Assembly (NCBI GenBank): GCA_947497945.1
Contig: CANMIP010000006.1
Coordinates: 147,302-211,301 of the forward strand
Reading direction: 5' to 3'
From: an uncultured Tropicimonas sp.
GTDB lineage: Bacteria; Pseudomonadota; Alphaproteobacteria; Rhodobacterales; Rhodobacteraceae
DNA: 64,000 nucleotides
Shown here: piece by piece, positions 43,597 to 52,539 of the stretch
Numbering within the stretch: the first letter of the stretch is position 1
Layout: the number at the start of each line of letters is the position of its first letter
Translations under genes and position numbers: made by a program
The notes under the pieces: generated by a model
What the model was told of the DNA's origin: nothing
Database searches by the model: none
What the model saw: the letters and a program-made list of their open reading frames with translations, nothing else

Positions 43597-44538
43597 ATGT
43601 CGATGATGATGCAGCAGACCGAATTCGATCCCAAGGCGTTCCGCCGGGCGCTTGGCAATTTCGCGACCGGGGTGACGATCATCACGACGCGGGCGGCCGA
43701 TGGCAGTCCGGTGGGGGTCACGGCGAGCAGTTTCAACTCGCTCTCGATGGACCCGCCGCTGATCCTTTGGAGCAGCATGAAGGACACGCCGAGTTGCCGG
43801 GTCTTCGAATCCGCCTCGCATTTCGCAGTCAACATCCTGGCTTCGGACCAGATGGACAAATCCAACCATTTCGCGCGCCAGCAGAAGGACAAGTTTGCCG
43901 GCCATGAGTGGGAGGAAGGTATCGGCGGCGCGCCGATCTTTCCCGACTGCGCCGGGCGGTTCCAATGCGAGACCTATGGCAAGCTCGATGGCGGCGATCA
44001 CTGGATCTTCATCGGCAGGGTGCTCGATTTCGACGATTTCGGCCGCTCGCCGCTCTGTTTCCACCAGGGCGCCTATGCCGTGGTCTTCAACCATCCCGAC
44101 AGTGTTCCGAAAGCTGCCGAAGGCGCCTCCCGGGATGTCGATCGCGGCCGGATGGGCGATCACAAGTTCTTTCTGATGCTGCGGGCAGTGCGCGCCTACC
44201 AGGAACGCTACCAGCCGAAGCTCGAAACCCTAGGGCTGAGCCTTATCGAGGCGCGCACGTTGCTGGTGCTGAACGATCTCTCCGGGCTCGATGCCGAGGC
44301 GCTGGTCGTTCACCTGCACAGCCCCGTCCCCGAAGCCCAGGCCGCGCTGCAGGCGCTGCAATCGGCCGGGCTGATCGCGTCTGTCCAGGGGGGGTACAGC
44401 CTGACGGAGGCCGGTCAGGCCAAGGCCGACCAGTGCTGGGGGCTCGCCGATGCGCATGCCGAGGAGACGTTCGAGAAGTTCAGCGATGCGGAGATCGAGA
44501 CGTTCACGCATGTGCTGCGGAAGCTCATCGGCAACTGA
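43597..44538 (+). CDS. Flavin reductase fused to a MarR-like C-terminal domain
   Basis: 313 aa. An N-terminal split-barrel flavin reductase (ATGVTIITTRAADG, VGVTASSFNSLSMDPPLI; residues about 10-170) is joined to a C-terminal winged-helix part (about 195-310, LSLIEARTLLVLNDL, YSLTEAGQAKADQ). The C1 component of Acinetobacter 4-hydroxyphenylacetate hydroxylase has this architecture, and the C-terminal domain there binds the aromatic substrate and speeds flavin reduction. By analogy this reductase may be allosterically switched on by the substrate of the LLM partner. It is followed by a strong terminator, so reductase and monooxygenase form a two-gene operon. Confidence 0.85.
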   Translation: MSMMMQQTEFDPKAFRRALGNFATGVTIITTRAADGSPVGVTASSFNSLSMDPPLILWSSMKDTPSCRVFESASHFAVNILASDQMDKSNHFARQQKDKFAGHEWEEGIGGAPIFPDCAGRFQCETYGKLDGGDHWIFIGRVLDFDDFGRSPLCFHQGAYAVVFNHPDSVPKAAEGASRDVDRGRMGDHKFFLMLRAVRAYQERYQPKLETLGLSLIEARTLLVLNDLSGLDAEALVVHLHSPVPEAQAALQALQSAGLIASVQGGYSLTEAGQAKADQCWGLADAHAEETFEKFSDAEIETFTHVLRKLIGN

Positions 44539-44666
44539 AGCCGCTCACGACGAAACGGACAGCGCCACGGCGCGTCCTTGCTCCGATAGCGCGCTACGGG
44601 CGAAGCTCAGTTTTGTCGGCGGCATGGCCCGTTCCCATCTCGACGATGGGAAAGGTGGCCAGGAGA

Positions 44667-44706
44667 ACGGCCAGGCCGGAGGTCCTCCCCGGTCTGGCCG
44701 TTTCTG
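44667..44706 (+). terminator. Rho-independent terminator after the flavin reductase
   Basis: Stem ACGGCCAGGCCGG (44667-44679) with CCGGTCTGGCCGT (44689-44701), one G-U pair, loop of about 9 nt, then TTTCTGT. It lies 130 bp past the stop of the reductase gene. Confidence 0.85.
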
Positions 44707-44767
44707 TCTCTTGGGGATCCGCGCCCGAACGCCACGGAAGAGCCGCCCCGTCGCCGGAGCGAAGCTT

Positions 44768-45553
44768 CTACGCGCTGCGGGCGAGGCCACGCAGGGCCGC
44801 ATCTACCTCGCGCACGCGCGCGGCATTGTCCCGGGCAAGGCTGCCATCCGCGTGCCACATCGAGTTCTCGAAACCGACCCGGGCCTTTCCGCCCAGTTCC
44901 GCGGCGCGCACAAGGCTCGCGGTTTCATCCTCTCCGAAAGCGCAGACCATCCAGTCGATTTCCGCTTCCGCGACCGGCTCCAGCGGCGCAAGGTACTCTT
45001 CGAGATCGATGCTGTGACGCGCTCCATGAGCATAGCATCCCTGCACGAACAGGATCGAATGGCGCGGTCCGGGGATCAGGTCATTCGCGCAAGCGTCAGC
45101 GAAGAGGCTGACATCCTGCGGCGAATAGAGGATGTGCTGGATGCCGACCTCGTTGTCCTGCGCCCAGTGATAGAAGTCGCGCGCGGCTGGCCAGTCCTCC
45201 GAGCCGCGCACCATCTCGCGCAGCCCCACGGAGACATTCGCCGGTTTGAGCCGGCGCATCATCGCGCGCTGCTCGTCCGGGCCATAGCGTCCGGCGGCTT
45301 CGGAGGTGACTTGCAGATACAGGCCCGGCACCTCGGCGCCCAGCCGGTCGAGCAGCGCATGATACCTGTCGGCATCGAGCAGGTGGGCGCCGGACTCGTC
45401 GCGGATATGCAGATGGATGCCGTCCGCGCCGGCCTTCTGGCATGCATGCGCGGTCTCGACGATCTCGTCCTCGGTGATGGGCAAGGCCGGGTGGTCGAAC
45501 TTGCCGCGCCGCGCGCCGGTGGGCGCAACCATCAGGCGGGGCAGCGACCTCAT
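44768..45553 (-). CDS. BKACE-family (DUF849) beta-keto acid cleavage enzyme
   Basis: Zinc-dependent family that condenses a beta-keto acid with acetyl-CoA. 261 aa, slightly shorter than the usual 280-300. Recognised by MVAPTGARRGKFDHPALPIT, then GADGIHLHIRD (zinc-binding His pair) and a C-terminal RVGFENSMWHADG. It is divergent from the LysR gene at 45745, and a PcaD-like hydrolase lies beyond that, so the three may form a catabolic unit. Confidence 0.9.
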   Translation of the reverse strand: MRSLPRLMVAPTGARRGKFDHPALPITEDEIVETAHACQKAGADGIHLHIRDESGAHLLDADRYHALLDRLGAEVPGLYLQVTSEAAGRYGPDEQRAMMRRLKPANVSVGLREMVRGSEDWPAARDFYHWAQDNEVGIQHILYSPQDVSLFADACANDLIPGPRHSILFVQGCYAHGARHSIDLEEYLAPLEPVAEAEIDWMVCAFGEDETASLVRAAELGGKARVGFENSMWHADGSLARDNAARVREVDAALRGLARSA

Positions 45554-45744
45554 CGAACCGCTCCCGGCATGGCTGCACGTTCAATTGTGCAAGCTGCGTC
45601 AGACGCTTCACCGGACCGACCCGGTCGATGGAATTCAGGCATGTCATGCTCCCTCGATTTTCTCCGGGTGGAAAATATCCGAAGCCGACCCTTCACAAAT
45701 AAGAACAATGTGGGATAGCTTCCATATGAAAATCGGATAGCCAA
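45554..45744. promoter_or_regulatory. Divergent promoter between BKACE and LysR genes
   Basis: 191 bp. A direct repeat GGATAGC occurs at about 45713-45719 and 45736-45742, flanking CATATG, just upstream of the LysR start. This arrangement is compatible with a LysR-type binding region but not diagnostic. AT content rises over the last 80 bp. Confidence 0.35.
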
Positions 45745-46668
45745 ATGAAGCTCCAGCAACTTCGCTACTTTGTCGCGGTCTATGAACAGGGGTCGTTTTC
45801 GGCAGCCGTGGACAAGGTGCACGCAACCCAGTCCGGCCTGTCCATGCATGTCAGCCAGATCGAGAAACGCTACGACGTGAGCCTGTTCAACCGGAGCTCC
45901 TCCGGCGTGACACCCACGGAGGTGGGTCGGGCGTTCTACAAGGAGGCGGTCAAGGTGCTGGCCGCGGCGCGCGTCGCCGAGGAGCGGCTGCAGAGCCTGT
46001 CCAAGACGGTTGTCGGGCATGTGCATGTCGGGCTGATGCCGACCTTCACGCGCGCCGTGCTGACAGCGGTCCTCAAGCGTTTCTCGCGGGAATATCCGGA
46101 GGTGCGCCTGTCGATCTCCGAATCCTATTCCGGCATCCTGCTGCAGGAGGTGCGGGAGGGGCGGCTGGATTTCGGGGTCGTGCCGGCCTTCGTGGATCTC
46201 GACGACTCGCTGATCTCCAAGCGGATGGGCACGGACCAGGAATGCCTGGTCTGGAGTTCGGGCCGGGAGATTCCGCGGACGAAGAACGGCGTCGTCCTGG
46301 GCGAGGTCTCGCCGTTGCGCCTCGTCCTGCCGGGGGCCGGGAACGCCCGGCGCCGCCGGATCGAGAATTACCTCACCGCCAACCAGATCAATGTCACCGA
46401 CCTCATGGAGCTGGACACGATGCACGGCACGCTGGACATGGTGGCGAATTCGGACTGGGTGACGGTCCTTCCGGGCATCATGTGCCTGCCGGACCTGGAC
46501 GGCGGGCCGCGCCAGGTTGCGCCGCTGGCCGATCCGCCGCTCGTGGTCGATTACATGCGGATCGAGACGCGCAAACGGCCGCTCAACGCGGCGTCGCAGG
46601 CATTTGCCGACATTCTCCAGGAAGAGCTCAATTCCGCCCTGGAGATCGATCCTTTCAGCCATGAATAA
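45745..46668 (+). CDS. LysR-family transcriptional regulator
   Basis: 307 aa. N-terminal HTH: KLQQLRYFVAVYEQGSFSAAVDKVHATQSGLSMHVSQIEKRYDVSLF (quoted in part), then a LysR effector domain with VGLMPTFTRAVLTAVLKRF. It is divergent from the BKACE gene and probably regulates that gene and the hydrolase gene downstream. Effector unknown. Confidence 0.92.
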   Translation: MKLQQLRYFVAVYEQGSFSAAVDKVHATQSGLSMHVSQIEKRYDVSLFNRSSSGVTPTEVGRAFYKEAVKVLAAARVAEERLQSLSKTVVGHVHVGLMPTFTRAVLTAVLKRFSREYPEVRLSISESYSGILLQEVREGRLDFGVVPAFVDLDDSLISKRMGTDQECLVWSSGREIPRTKNGVVLGEVSPLRLVLPGAGNARRRRIENYLTANQINVTDLMELDTMHGTLDMVANSDWVTVLPGIMCLPDLDGGPRQVAPLADPPLVVDYMRIETRKRPLNAASQAFADILQEELNSALEIDPFSHE

Positions 46669-46900
46669 GGCCCCGGGTGCGTCCCGCTCCGACGGGTCCG
46701 CGCATGGCATCAGCTTTCCTGATGGCTGCCGCGATCTTATATTGTTTCATCGGAAGACTGGCCTGCCCGTAGCTTGAGGCAAGGCGGCGAATTCGCTGTG
46801 GCGCCAATCGACCTTTTCGCGGTCGGAGCCGGCGCGAACCACCCCTGTTCCCACCCGGATACTGCGCATCCGCGCATCAAGACCAGGAAGCCAAAGACGC

Positions 46901-47683
46901 ATGACCAGTCAGAAACTCCACTCCACCGTTTCGGGCCGCGAGGACGGACCCGCGCTGCTGCTGCTGAACAGCCTCGGCGCCACCCAGGCGATGTGGGAGC
47001 CGCAACTGCCCCTGCTGGAATCGCAGTACCGGGTGATCCGGTGCGATACCCGCGGCCATGGCCAGAGCCCGACGCCGGCCGCGCCCTATTCCTTCGATGA
47101 CATCGTGGGGGATGTTCTGGCTGTGCTGGACAGCCATGGTGCGGAGACAGCCAGCGTCATGGGCCTGTCGCTTGGCGGCATGACGGCGCTTGGCCTGGGG
47201 CTGAAGGCGCCCGGGCGCGTGGATCGACTGGTCTGTTGCGCGGCGCGGGCCGACGCGCCGCCGCCTTTCATTCAGAACTGGCACAATCGGCTGGCGATGC
47301 TCGAGGAGGGCGGCATCGAAGCCGTCTGGAATGGCACCGTCGGCATGTGGCTGGGCGAGGACAGCCGCAGCGCTCATCCCGAGAGGGAGGCGACCCTGCG
47401 TGAAGGTTTCCTGAAGACCACCGCAGAGGGCTATCGCGGCTGCGCCCATGCCCTGATGGGGCTGGATTACCTGCGGCATCTCGGTGACATGGCCGTTCGG
47501 ACGCTGTTCGTTGCCGGCGCCGATGACATGGCGGCGCCGCCGGAGGCGATGCTCGCGATGGCGCAAGCCTGTCCCGGCTCCGAATATGCGGTTGTTCCCG
47601 GCGCCAGGCATATCGTCAATATCGACCGGCCCCGGGAGTTCAACCTGGCGATCCTCGGCTTCCTAAATCTCGACGCCGACTGA
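46901..47683 (+). CDS. PcaD-like alpha/beta hydrolase
   Basis: 260-aa alpha/beta hydrolase of the 3-oxoadipate enol-lactonase type. Nucleophile Ser90 in MGLSLGGM, oxyanion region near LLNSLGATQAMWEPQ, and late His in PGARHIVNIDRP. In the known pathway PcaD opens 3-oxoadipate enol-lactone; here no other beta-ketoadipate ring-cleavage genes are near, so the true lactone may differ. It lies 232 bp after the LysR gene, same strand. Confidence 0.85.
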   Translation: MTSQKLHSTVSGREDGPALLLLNSLGATQAMWEPQLPLLESQYRVIRCDTRGHGQSPTPAAPYSFDDIVGDVLAVLDSHGAETASVMGLSLGGMTALGLGLKAPGRVDRLVCCAARADAPPPFIQNWHNRLAMLEEGGIEAVWNGTVGMWLGEDSRSAHPEREATLREGFLKTTAEGYRGCAHALMGLDYLRHLGDMAVRTLFVAGADDMAAPPEAMLAMAQACPGSEYAVVPGARHIVNIDRPREFNLAILGFLNLDAD

Positions 47684-47772
47684 CAGTCCGGGACGGGTCA
47701 CGAGGCGCCAGTCCGGCCGGCAGATCCCCGGACGACCGGCGCCCCGTCATGATTGCATCGCGTGCCGGCGGA

Positions 47773-48792
47773 TCAGATGTCCGACAGGGAGACGGATTGT
47801 CCGGTCTCCGCGGACCGGGCGATCGCCTCCAGAACCTCGATATTATGGACCATCTCCGCATTGGTGAACGGGTAGGGCGCCCGGCCCGCCGCGGCATGCG
47901 CGAAGGCTTCGAGGTTGTGGGTCACGGCATCCTCCCAATCATATTCGGCCTGCTCGACCGGTTGGCCGCTCTTCGCCGTGAGCACGCGGACGATGCCATC
48001 GGGCGTGTCCGGGTGGCTGTCATTCAACACCTCGACCCATTTGTCGGTGCCAAAGACATGCATCCGGATGAAATGCGGGGTGTGCAGGACGGCGCTGAAC
48101 GTGGCCGTCATTCCGGCCTCGAATTTCAGCTGCACCGTCACGACATCGCCCGTCTCCCAACCCAGCGACCTGTTCGCGGTGAAGGCATGCAGGGTTTCGA
48201 CGGGTCCGAAGAAGGAAATCATCAGGTCGCTAAGATGAATCCCCATCGCGGTCATGCCTGCTGCCGGGGAAATGTCCTTCTTCGTGCGCCAGTCGTTGGC
48301 CGGCACGCCGATCAACTTGTCATGGCTGAAAGCCGCCTCGGCATGCATGATTGTCCCGAGTTCGCCTCCATCAATCGCCTTGCGCAGCGCCAGCATGGCC
48401 GGTTCGAAGCGGCGCTCATGGCCGATGCCCAGCTGCACGCCCGCCGTCTCGCAGGCCGCAACCGAGCGGCGCGCGCTGTCGGCGGACAGGCCGAGCGGTT
48501 TTTCGCAGAACACATGCTTTCCCGCGGCCGCAACCTGGGCAATCTGAGCCTCGTGCAGCGTGTTCGGCGTTGTCAGGATGACGGCATCGACCTCTTCCAG
48601 CGCACAGGCGCTTTCCAGCTCCGTCCAGGCGGTCAGGCCCAGTTCGCGGATGCCTGCGTGGCTTTCCGTGACCGGTTCGACGATGCCCGCCACGCGCAGC
48701 CAGGGATGCCCCTGGAGCCTGTTGGCGATATGCCGTCCCCACCAGCCAAAGCCCGCGATGGCTATTGTAAAAGTCGGAGTGGCATTGGTCAT
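47773..48792 (-). CDS. Gfo/Idh/MocA-family oxidoreductase
   Basis: 339 aa from ATG 48792. N-terminal Rossmann fold: IAIAGFGWWGRHIANRL, then VILTTPNTLHEAQI and the hallmark VFCEKPLGL with the catalytic-type Lys. The substrate domain includes ISPAAGMTAMGIHLSDLMISF. Such enzymes oxidise or reduce sugars, inositols or other polyols with NAD(P). It is convergent with the PcaD-like gene and there is no operon partner. Confidence 0.88.
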   Translation of the reverse strand: MTNATPTFTIAIAGFGWWGRHIANRLQGHPWLRVAGIVEPVTESHAGIRELGLTAWTELESACALEEVDAVILTTPNTLHEAQIAQVAAAGKHVFCEKPLGLSADSARRSVAACETAGVQLGIGHERRFEPAMLALRKAIDGGELGTIMHAEAAFSHDKLIGVPANDWRTKKDISPAAGMTAMGIHLSDLMISFFGPVETLHAFTANRSLGWETGDVVTVQLKFEAGMTATFSAVLHTPHFIRMHVFGTDKWVEVLNDSHPDTPDGIVRVLTAKSGQPVEQAEYDWEDAVTHNLEAFAHAAAGRAPYPFTNAEMVHNIEVLEAIARSAETGQSVSLSDI

Positions 48793-49172
48793 GAATAGCT
48801 CCCTGTCAGGTTCCGGTCTCGAGAGGCTGGCGGTTGCCCCGCGCTTGCCGGCCCGTATCGGGCCGGTTGGGTGTCGCATCAGGATAGCGACAGGAATTCG
48901 ACCCAAACCAACAATGTAACCTGATGCTCGCCGTCAGGGAATCCGATGCCTCGCCCAAGGCCATCTATCAACTTTCCTGAAGGCAGCTAGGTCAAAACAC
49001 CATTTCCCCTGAAGCCGCATCGACTGCATGATCCGAGGACCAAGACCCCGCAGCTGGGGAGGAGTTCGGGGTTTTGGGGAGGGAATGCTGGCTTTCGCGC
49101 AGGGTTTCCCCAGCCACAATACCCACATCACCCCTCTCGAAGCACGGCCCGCGCGCCGCTCAAGGACCTGGA

Positions 49173-49643
49173 ATGTCGAAGGTAAAAGAGAAACCGATTT
49201 GGAAGTTCAACGTCACCGGGCGCCACGCTTCCAGCACCCGATCGGAAGCGGAGGCCCGTGGCAAGCGGGTGGTCATCGACGAGCCGGTCCAGCGGGGCGG
49301 CACCGACGAGGGGCCGATGCCGGTCGAATATGTCTTCATGGGCCTTGTCGGCTGCACCCATGTGATCGCCAACAAGCTCGCCGCCGCCAATGGCATCGCG
49401 TTCACCGCCATGGATATCGACATCAAGGTCACGATGGACAGCCACGGGACGCGCTTGATCCACCCGATCGACGTGCCCTTTCCGTCCGTGACCCTCGATA
49501 TCACCGCCGAATTCGAGGGACCCCGCGCCGGCGCGATCCGCGTGACCGAGTTGCTGCGGGACCATTGCGCCGTTTCCAAGATGCTCCAGGAATCCGGGAC
49601 CGAGGTCGTGGAGAACTGGACGCTCAACGGCGTGGTGGCCTGA
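49173..49643 (+). CDS. OsmC/Ohr-family protein
   Basis: 156 aa from ATG 49173 with AAGGA 6 bp upstream. The OsmC fold is indicated by GRHASSTRSEAEA, VFMGLVGCTHVIANKLAAA (peroxidatic Cys in GCTH) and a late Cys in LLRDHCAVSKML. OsmC proteins reduce organic peroxides. It precedes the AEC exporter gene by 58 bp on the same strand and may be cotranscribed with it. Confidence 0.85.
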   Translation: MSKVKEKPIWKFNVTGRHASSTRSEAEARGKRVVIDEPVQRGGTDEGPMPVEYVFMGLVGCTHVIANKLAAANGIAFTAMDIDIKVTMDSHGTRLIHPIDVPFPSVTLDITAEFEGPRAGAIRVTELLRDHCAVSKMLQESGTEVVENWTLNGVVA

Positions 49644-49701
49644 GGCCGAGCCGTGCAATGCCCGTCGCCCCTCTCCCCATTGCCAGCAAGGATGTGCCGT
49701 C

Positions 49702-50670
49702 ATGCTGATGCAGATGATCGACATCCTTGGCCCGATCGTGATCATCACGGCGATCGGCTACCTGATGGGGCGCTCCTCGCTGGGACTCGACACGAAGGGG
49801 CTGAGCGCAATGGTGTTGCTGGTCGCGACCCCGGCGCTGATCTTCCACACGCTGACATCGCTGAACGTCACGCCGGAGGTGATCCGGACAATGGCGTCGG
49901 CCGCCTTGCTCTGCATCGGGCTGACGGGAGTGATGGGGCTGCTCGTGCTGATATCCGTTGGCGGGCCGGTGCGCAGCTTCCTGCCGCCGCTCATGTTGCC
50001 GAACTCGGGCAATATGGGGTTGCCGCTGGTGCTCCTGGCCTTCGGGCCGGAAGGGTTGCAGCTCGGCGTGGCCTATTTCTTCGTTGTTTCGCTGGTGCAG
50101 CATTCGATCGGGCAATCGATCTATGCCGGCACGCTCCGGCTCTCGACCATCCTGAAGCAGCCGCTGATCTATTCGATTGCGGCGGTGCTGCTGGTGACCT
50201 GGACGGGTCTGCCGGTGCCGAAGATTGTGATGGTGACCACAGAGTTGCTCGGCGGGATGATGGTGCCGGCGATGCTCATGCTGCTGGGCGCCTCGCTCGC
50301 GACCCTGCAGGTCACGGATCTGCGCCCGGCGCTCATGGTCGCCATCGGACGCCTGTCGCTGGGCGTGATCTCGGCCCTGGCGGTCATCTACATCCTCGGG
50401 CTGGACGGGTTGACAGCGGGCGTCGTGTTCCTGCTGGCGACCATGCCGACCGCGGTTGTCAATTACATCTATGCCGAGCGCTACCAGCACAACCCCAGGC
50501 AGGTTGCGGGCGCGATCGTGGCCTCGACCGCGGTGACATTTGTCTGCCTGCCGGTCGTTGTCTGGACGGCCCTGGCCATCTCGGAAGGGGAGGGGGGCGC
50601 GGAGCGCGCGGCGCGGCTGTCGCTGGCCCCGGCGCAGGCGGCAGAGGCAGGGGGAGCTGAACGGCACTGA
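49702..50670 (+). CDS. AEC-family (auxin efflux carrier-like) transporter
   Basis: 322-aa inner-membrane carrier with about ten hydrophobic segments. The first contains IDILGPIVIITAIGYLMG; the family-typical MLPNSGNMGLPLVLLAFGP lies at about residues 95-113 and a second-half repeat is at 195-290. Bacterial members export organic acids or amino-acid-like compounds. The C-terminal tail is Ala/Glu-rich. Followed by 229 bp, then the tripartite-transporter operon. Confidence 0.9.
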   Translation: MLMQMIDILGPIVIITAIGYLMGRSSLGLDTKGLSAMVLLVATPALIFHTLTSLNVTPEVIRTMASAALLCIGLTGVMGLLVLISVGGPVRSFLPPLMLPNSGNMGLPLVLLAFGPEGLQLGVAYFFVVSLVQHSIGQSIYAGTLRLSTILKQPLIYSIAAVLLVTWTGLPVPKIVMVTTELLGGMMVPAMLMLLGASLATLQVTDLRPALMVAIGRLSLGVISALAVIYILGLDGLTAGVVFLLATMPTAVVNYIYAERYQHNPRQVAGAIVASTAVTFVCLPVVVWTALAISEGEGGAERAARLSLAPAQAAEAGGAERH

Positions 50671-50762
50671 ACACAGGCCCGGGCGGCGCGAACACCGCCC
50701 GGGCATTTGAAGGAAACCGCATCGGGCAATGGGAAGGCCCGGGTTTCGCGAGGGAGGACTAA

Positions 50763-50903
50763 GTGGAAGACAGCAAGGCGCAAGAGATTTGCGACGGTGT
50801 TTTCGCCGGTGCCGGGACGGCGCGGGGCGGGATCGGCCGGCGCGTCGGCCCGCGAGCCGCGGCCCCGGGCGCTGTCATTTTGCCCGGGGGAGGGGGCGGA
50901 TGA
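50763..50903 (+). CDS. Coupled 46-aa mini-ORF before the DctP-like gene
   Basis: GTG start with GGGAGGAC 6 bp upstream, encoding a peptide that opens VEDSKAQEICDGVFAGAG and becomes Arg/Gly/Ala-rich. Its TGA overlaps the next ATG (GGATGA), so it could act as a translated leader for the DctP-like gene. No family recognised; its very GC-rich second half suggests it may not be a functional protein. Confidence 0.4.
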   Translation: MEDSKAQEICDGVFAGAGTARGGIGRRVGPRAAAPGAVILPGGGGG

Positions 50904-51853
50904 CCGACCCGATCCGCATCACCCTCGGCGGCTACCAGGGCCCCGCCTCCGTCCATACGCGCGGCCTGCAGATGCTGCGGGACGCGCTGGCCGAGCGCTG
51001 CGGCGACCGGGTCGAGGTGGTGCTGCGCCCCAATATGGCCGAGGACGGCTACGGCACGGCGGATCTGCCGGGCCTGGCCGAGAGCGGCCTGCTCGACGGC
51101 TGCTACATCTCCTCGAGCTACCTCGCTGCCCGGGTCCCGGCGCTGTCGCTCTTCGACATGCCCTTCGGAGCGCCGGAACATGCGCGGGCCTTTGCCATGC
51201 TCGATGGCGCCCTCGGCGCGCGCTTGGCCCGGGAGGTCGAAAGCCATACCGACCTCGCCCTGCTTGGCATCTGGGACAATGGCATGCGCCATATGGCGAG
51301 CGCCGGGACGCCGTTGCGGCGACCGTCGGACGGTGCCGGGCTGGTCCTGCGGACCCTGCCCAATGCCGATCACCAGCGGGTCTTTCGTGCGCTGGGCTTC
51401 GAGCCTCGTGCGGTCGATGCCAAGGATCTTGCCGGCGCGGTGGCGCGCGGCGAGGTCGGCGCGCAGGAGAACCCGCTGACGAACACGCTCAATTTCGGCC
51501 TGCACGAGACCCTGCCCGTGATCACGCTGACCGGGCACCTGATGGGGATCGCGCTTGTCCTCTTCAACCGGGCGCGGATCAAAGCCTGGCCGGAGGAGAT
51601 CCGCCTGGCCGTCGAGGATGCCGTCGCCCAGGCCAGCCATGCACAGCGCGCGCTTGCACGCGAGGACGAGGCGGTTAGCGCGAAGGCGCTCGCGGCGTCC
51701 GGCGCGACGCTGGTCGAGCTTTCCGAAGCGGACCGCGACGCCTGGCGCGCCGCAACCGCGCCGGAACTTGCAAGGCGCCGCGCCGAGATGGATCCCGCCC
51801 TGCTGGCCCTCTTCGAGGGCGGCACCGAGACAGAAAAGCGAGAGCCGGCATGA
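50900..51853 (+). CDS. DctP-like (TRAP) binding-fold protein without signal peptide
   Basis: 317 aa with the layout of TRAP-transporter binding proteins (RITLGGYQGPASVHTRGLQML, GLLDGCYISSSYLAARVPALSLFDMPF, HRVFRAL-like HQRVFRALGFEPRAV). The N-terminus is MTDPIRITLGG with no signal peptide, whichever upstream start is used. The protein therefore probably stays in the cytoplasm, unlike true DctP proteins. No TRAP permease (DctQ/DctM) is near; TctB/TctA/TctC follow instead. It may be a cytosolic sensor or a substrate-trafficking factor, or a gene in transition. Its ATG overlaps the preceding mini-ORF and its TGA overlaps the next one. Confidence 0.75.
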   Translation: MTDPIRITLGGYQGPASVHTRGLQMLRDALAERCGDRVEVVLRPNMAEDGYGTADLPGLAESGLLDGCYISSSYLAARVPALSLFDMPFGAPEHARAFAMLDGALGARLAREVESHTDLALLGIWDNGMRHMASAGTPLRRPSDGAGLVLRTLPNADHQRVFRALGFEPRAVDAKDLAGAVARGEVGAQENPLTNTLNFGLHETLPVITLTGHLMGIALVLFNRARIKAWPEEIRLAVEDAVAQASHAQRALAREDEAVSAKALAASGATLVELSEADRDAWRAATAPELARRRAEMDPALLALFEGGTETEKREPA

Positions 51854-51936
51854 TGGAAGCCAACATCTTCGACCAGCCCCGTGCCGAGGCAAGCCGGGCG
51901 CAGGCCGCGACGCCACAGATGAAGAGGGAGGTCTGA
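51850..51936 (+). CDS. 28-codon coupled mini-ORF before tctB
   Basis: Frame starting MMEANIFDQPRAEASRAQAA and ending MKREV. The ATG overlaps the stop of the DctP-like gene (ATGATG with TGA inside) and the TGA is immediately followed by the tctB ATG. This gapless coupling is suggestive of translation, but the peptide is too short and polar to match any family. Confidence 0.4.
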   Translation: MMEANIFDQPRAEASRAQAATPQMKREV

Positions 51937-52506
51937 ATGACCCGCAAATACCCGTTTCTCACGCCGGAAATCCTGACGCTGAACGCGTTGATGCTGGCCT
52001 CCGTCCTGTCGCTGATCTTCATGAACTCGCTGGTCGCCGCGCCAAAGGTGCTGTTCGGGCGCTCGCTCACGGCGATCCCGCCGAGCCTCTTTCCCAGCAT
52101 CGTCCTGGTCCTGCTGGCGGGGATGTGTGCCGCCGCCCTCGTGGTGGTCCGGACCCGGATCTCCTCGAGCCTGACCGGGGAGCGGCTGAGCGGGGCGGAA
52201 TGGCTGCGCGCGGTGATCCTTTTCGGCATCCTGACCCTCTATGCGCTCACGATGCTCCCCTTCGGCTTCCTGATTTCCACGGCCATGGCGATCACCCTGA
52301 TCTCGTTGCAGATGGGCGCGCGCTCGGTGATCCAGATCAGCCTTGTCGCGCTTGTCGGGCCGGTCCTGCTCTACCTGGCCGCGACACGGCTTCTGGCCGT
52401 CTCCCTGCCCGAGCTCAACGCCATCGAGCTCTTTTATGCCAACCTGCTCTCACCTTCCGTCCCGGATGTCCCGGCCGTTCCGCCGGTCCCCGAGACGGCA
52501 CAGTGA
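51937..52506 (+). CDS. tctB: TctB-like tripartite tricarboxylate transporter small subunit
   Basis: 189 aa with four transmembrane segments (about residues 12-30, 48-68, 92-112, 116-160), the form of TctB. It has conserved SLFPSIVLVLLAGMCAAALVV and a Pro-rich end. It would act with TctA and TctC to import a carboxylate using the ion gradient. It starts directly after a 28-codon ORF. Confidence 0.85.
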   Translation: MTRKYPFLTPEILTLNALMLASVLSLIFMNSLVAAPKVLFGRSLTAIPPSLFPSIVLVLLAGMCAAALVVVRTRISSSLTGERLSGAEWLRAVILFGILTLYALTMLPFGFLISTAMAITLISLQMGARSVIQISLVALVGPVLLYLAATRLLAVSLPELNAIELFYANLLSPSVPDVPAVPPVPETAQ

Positions 52507-52539
52507 CCAACAATACGAACAGAAACGCGCGAGGCTCGC

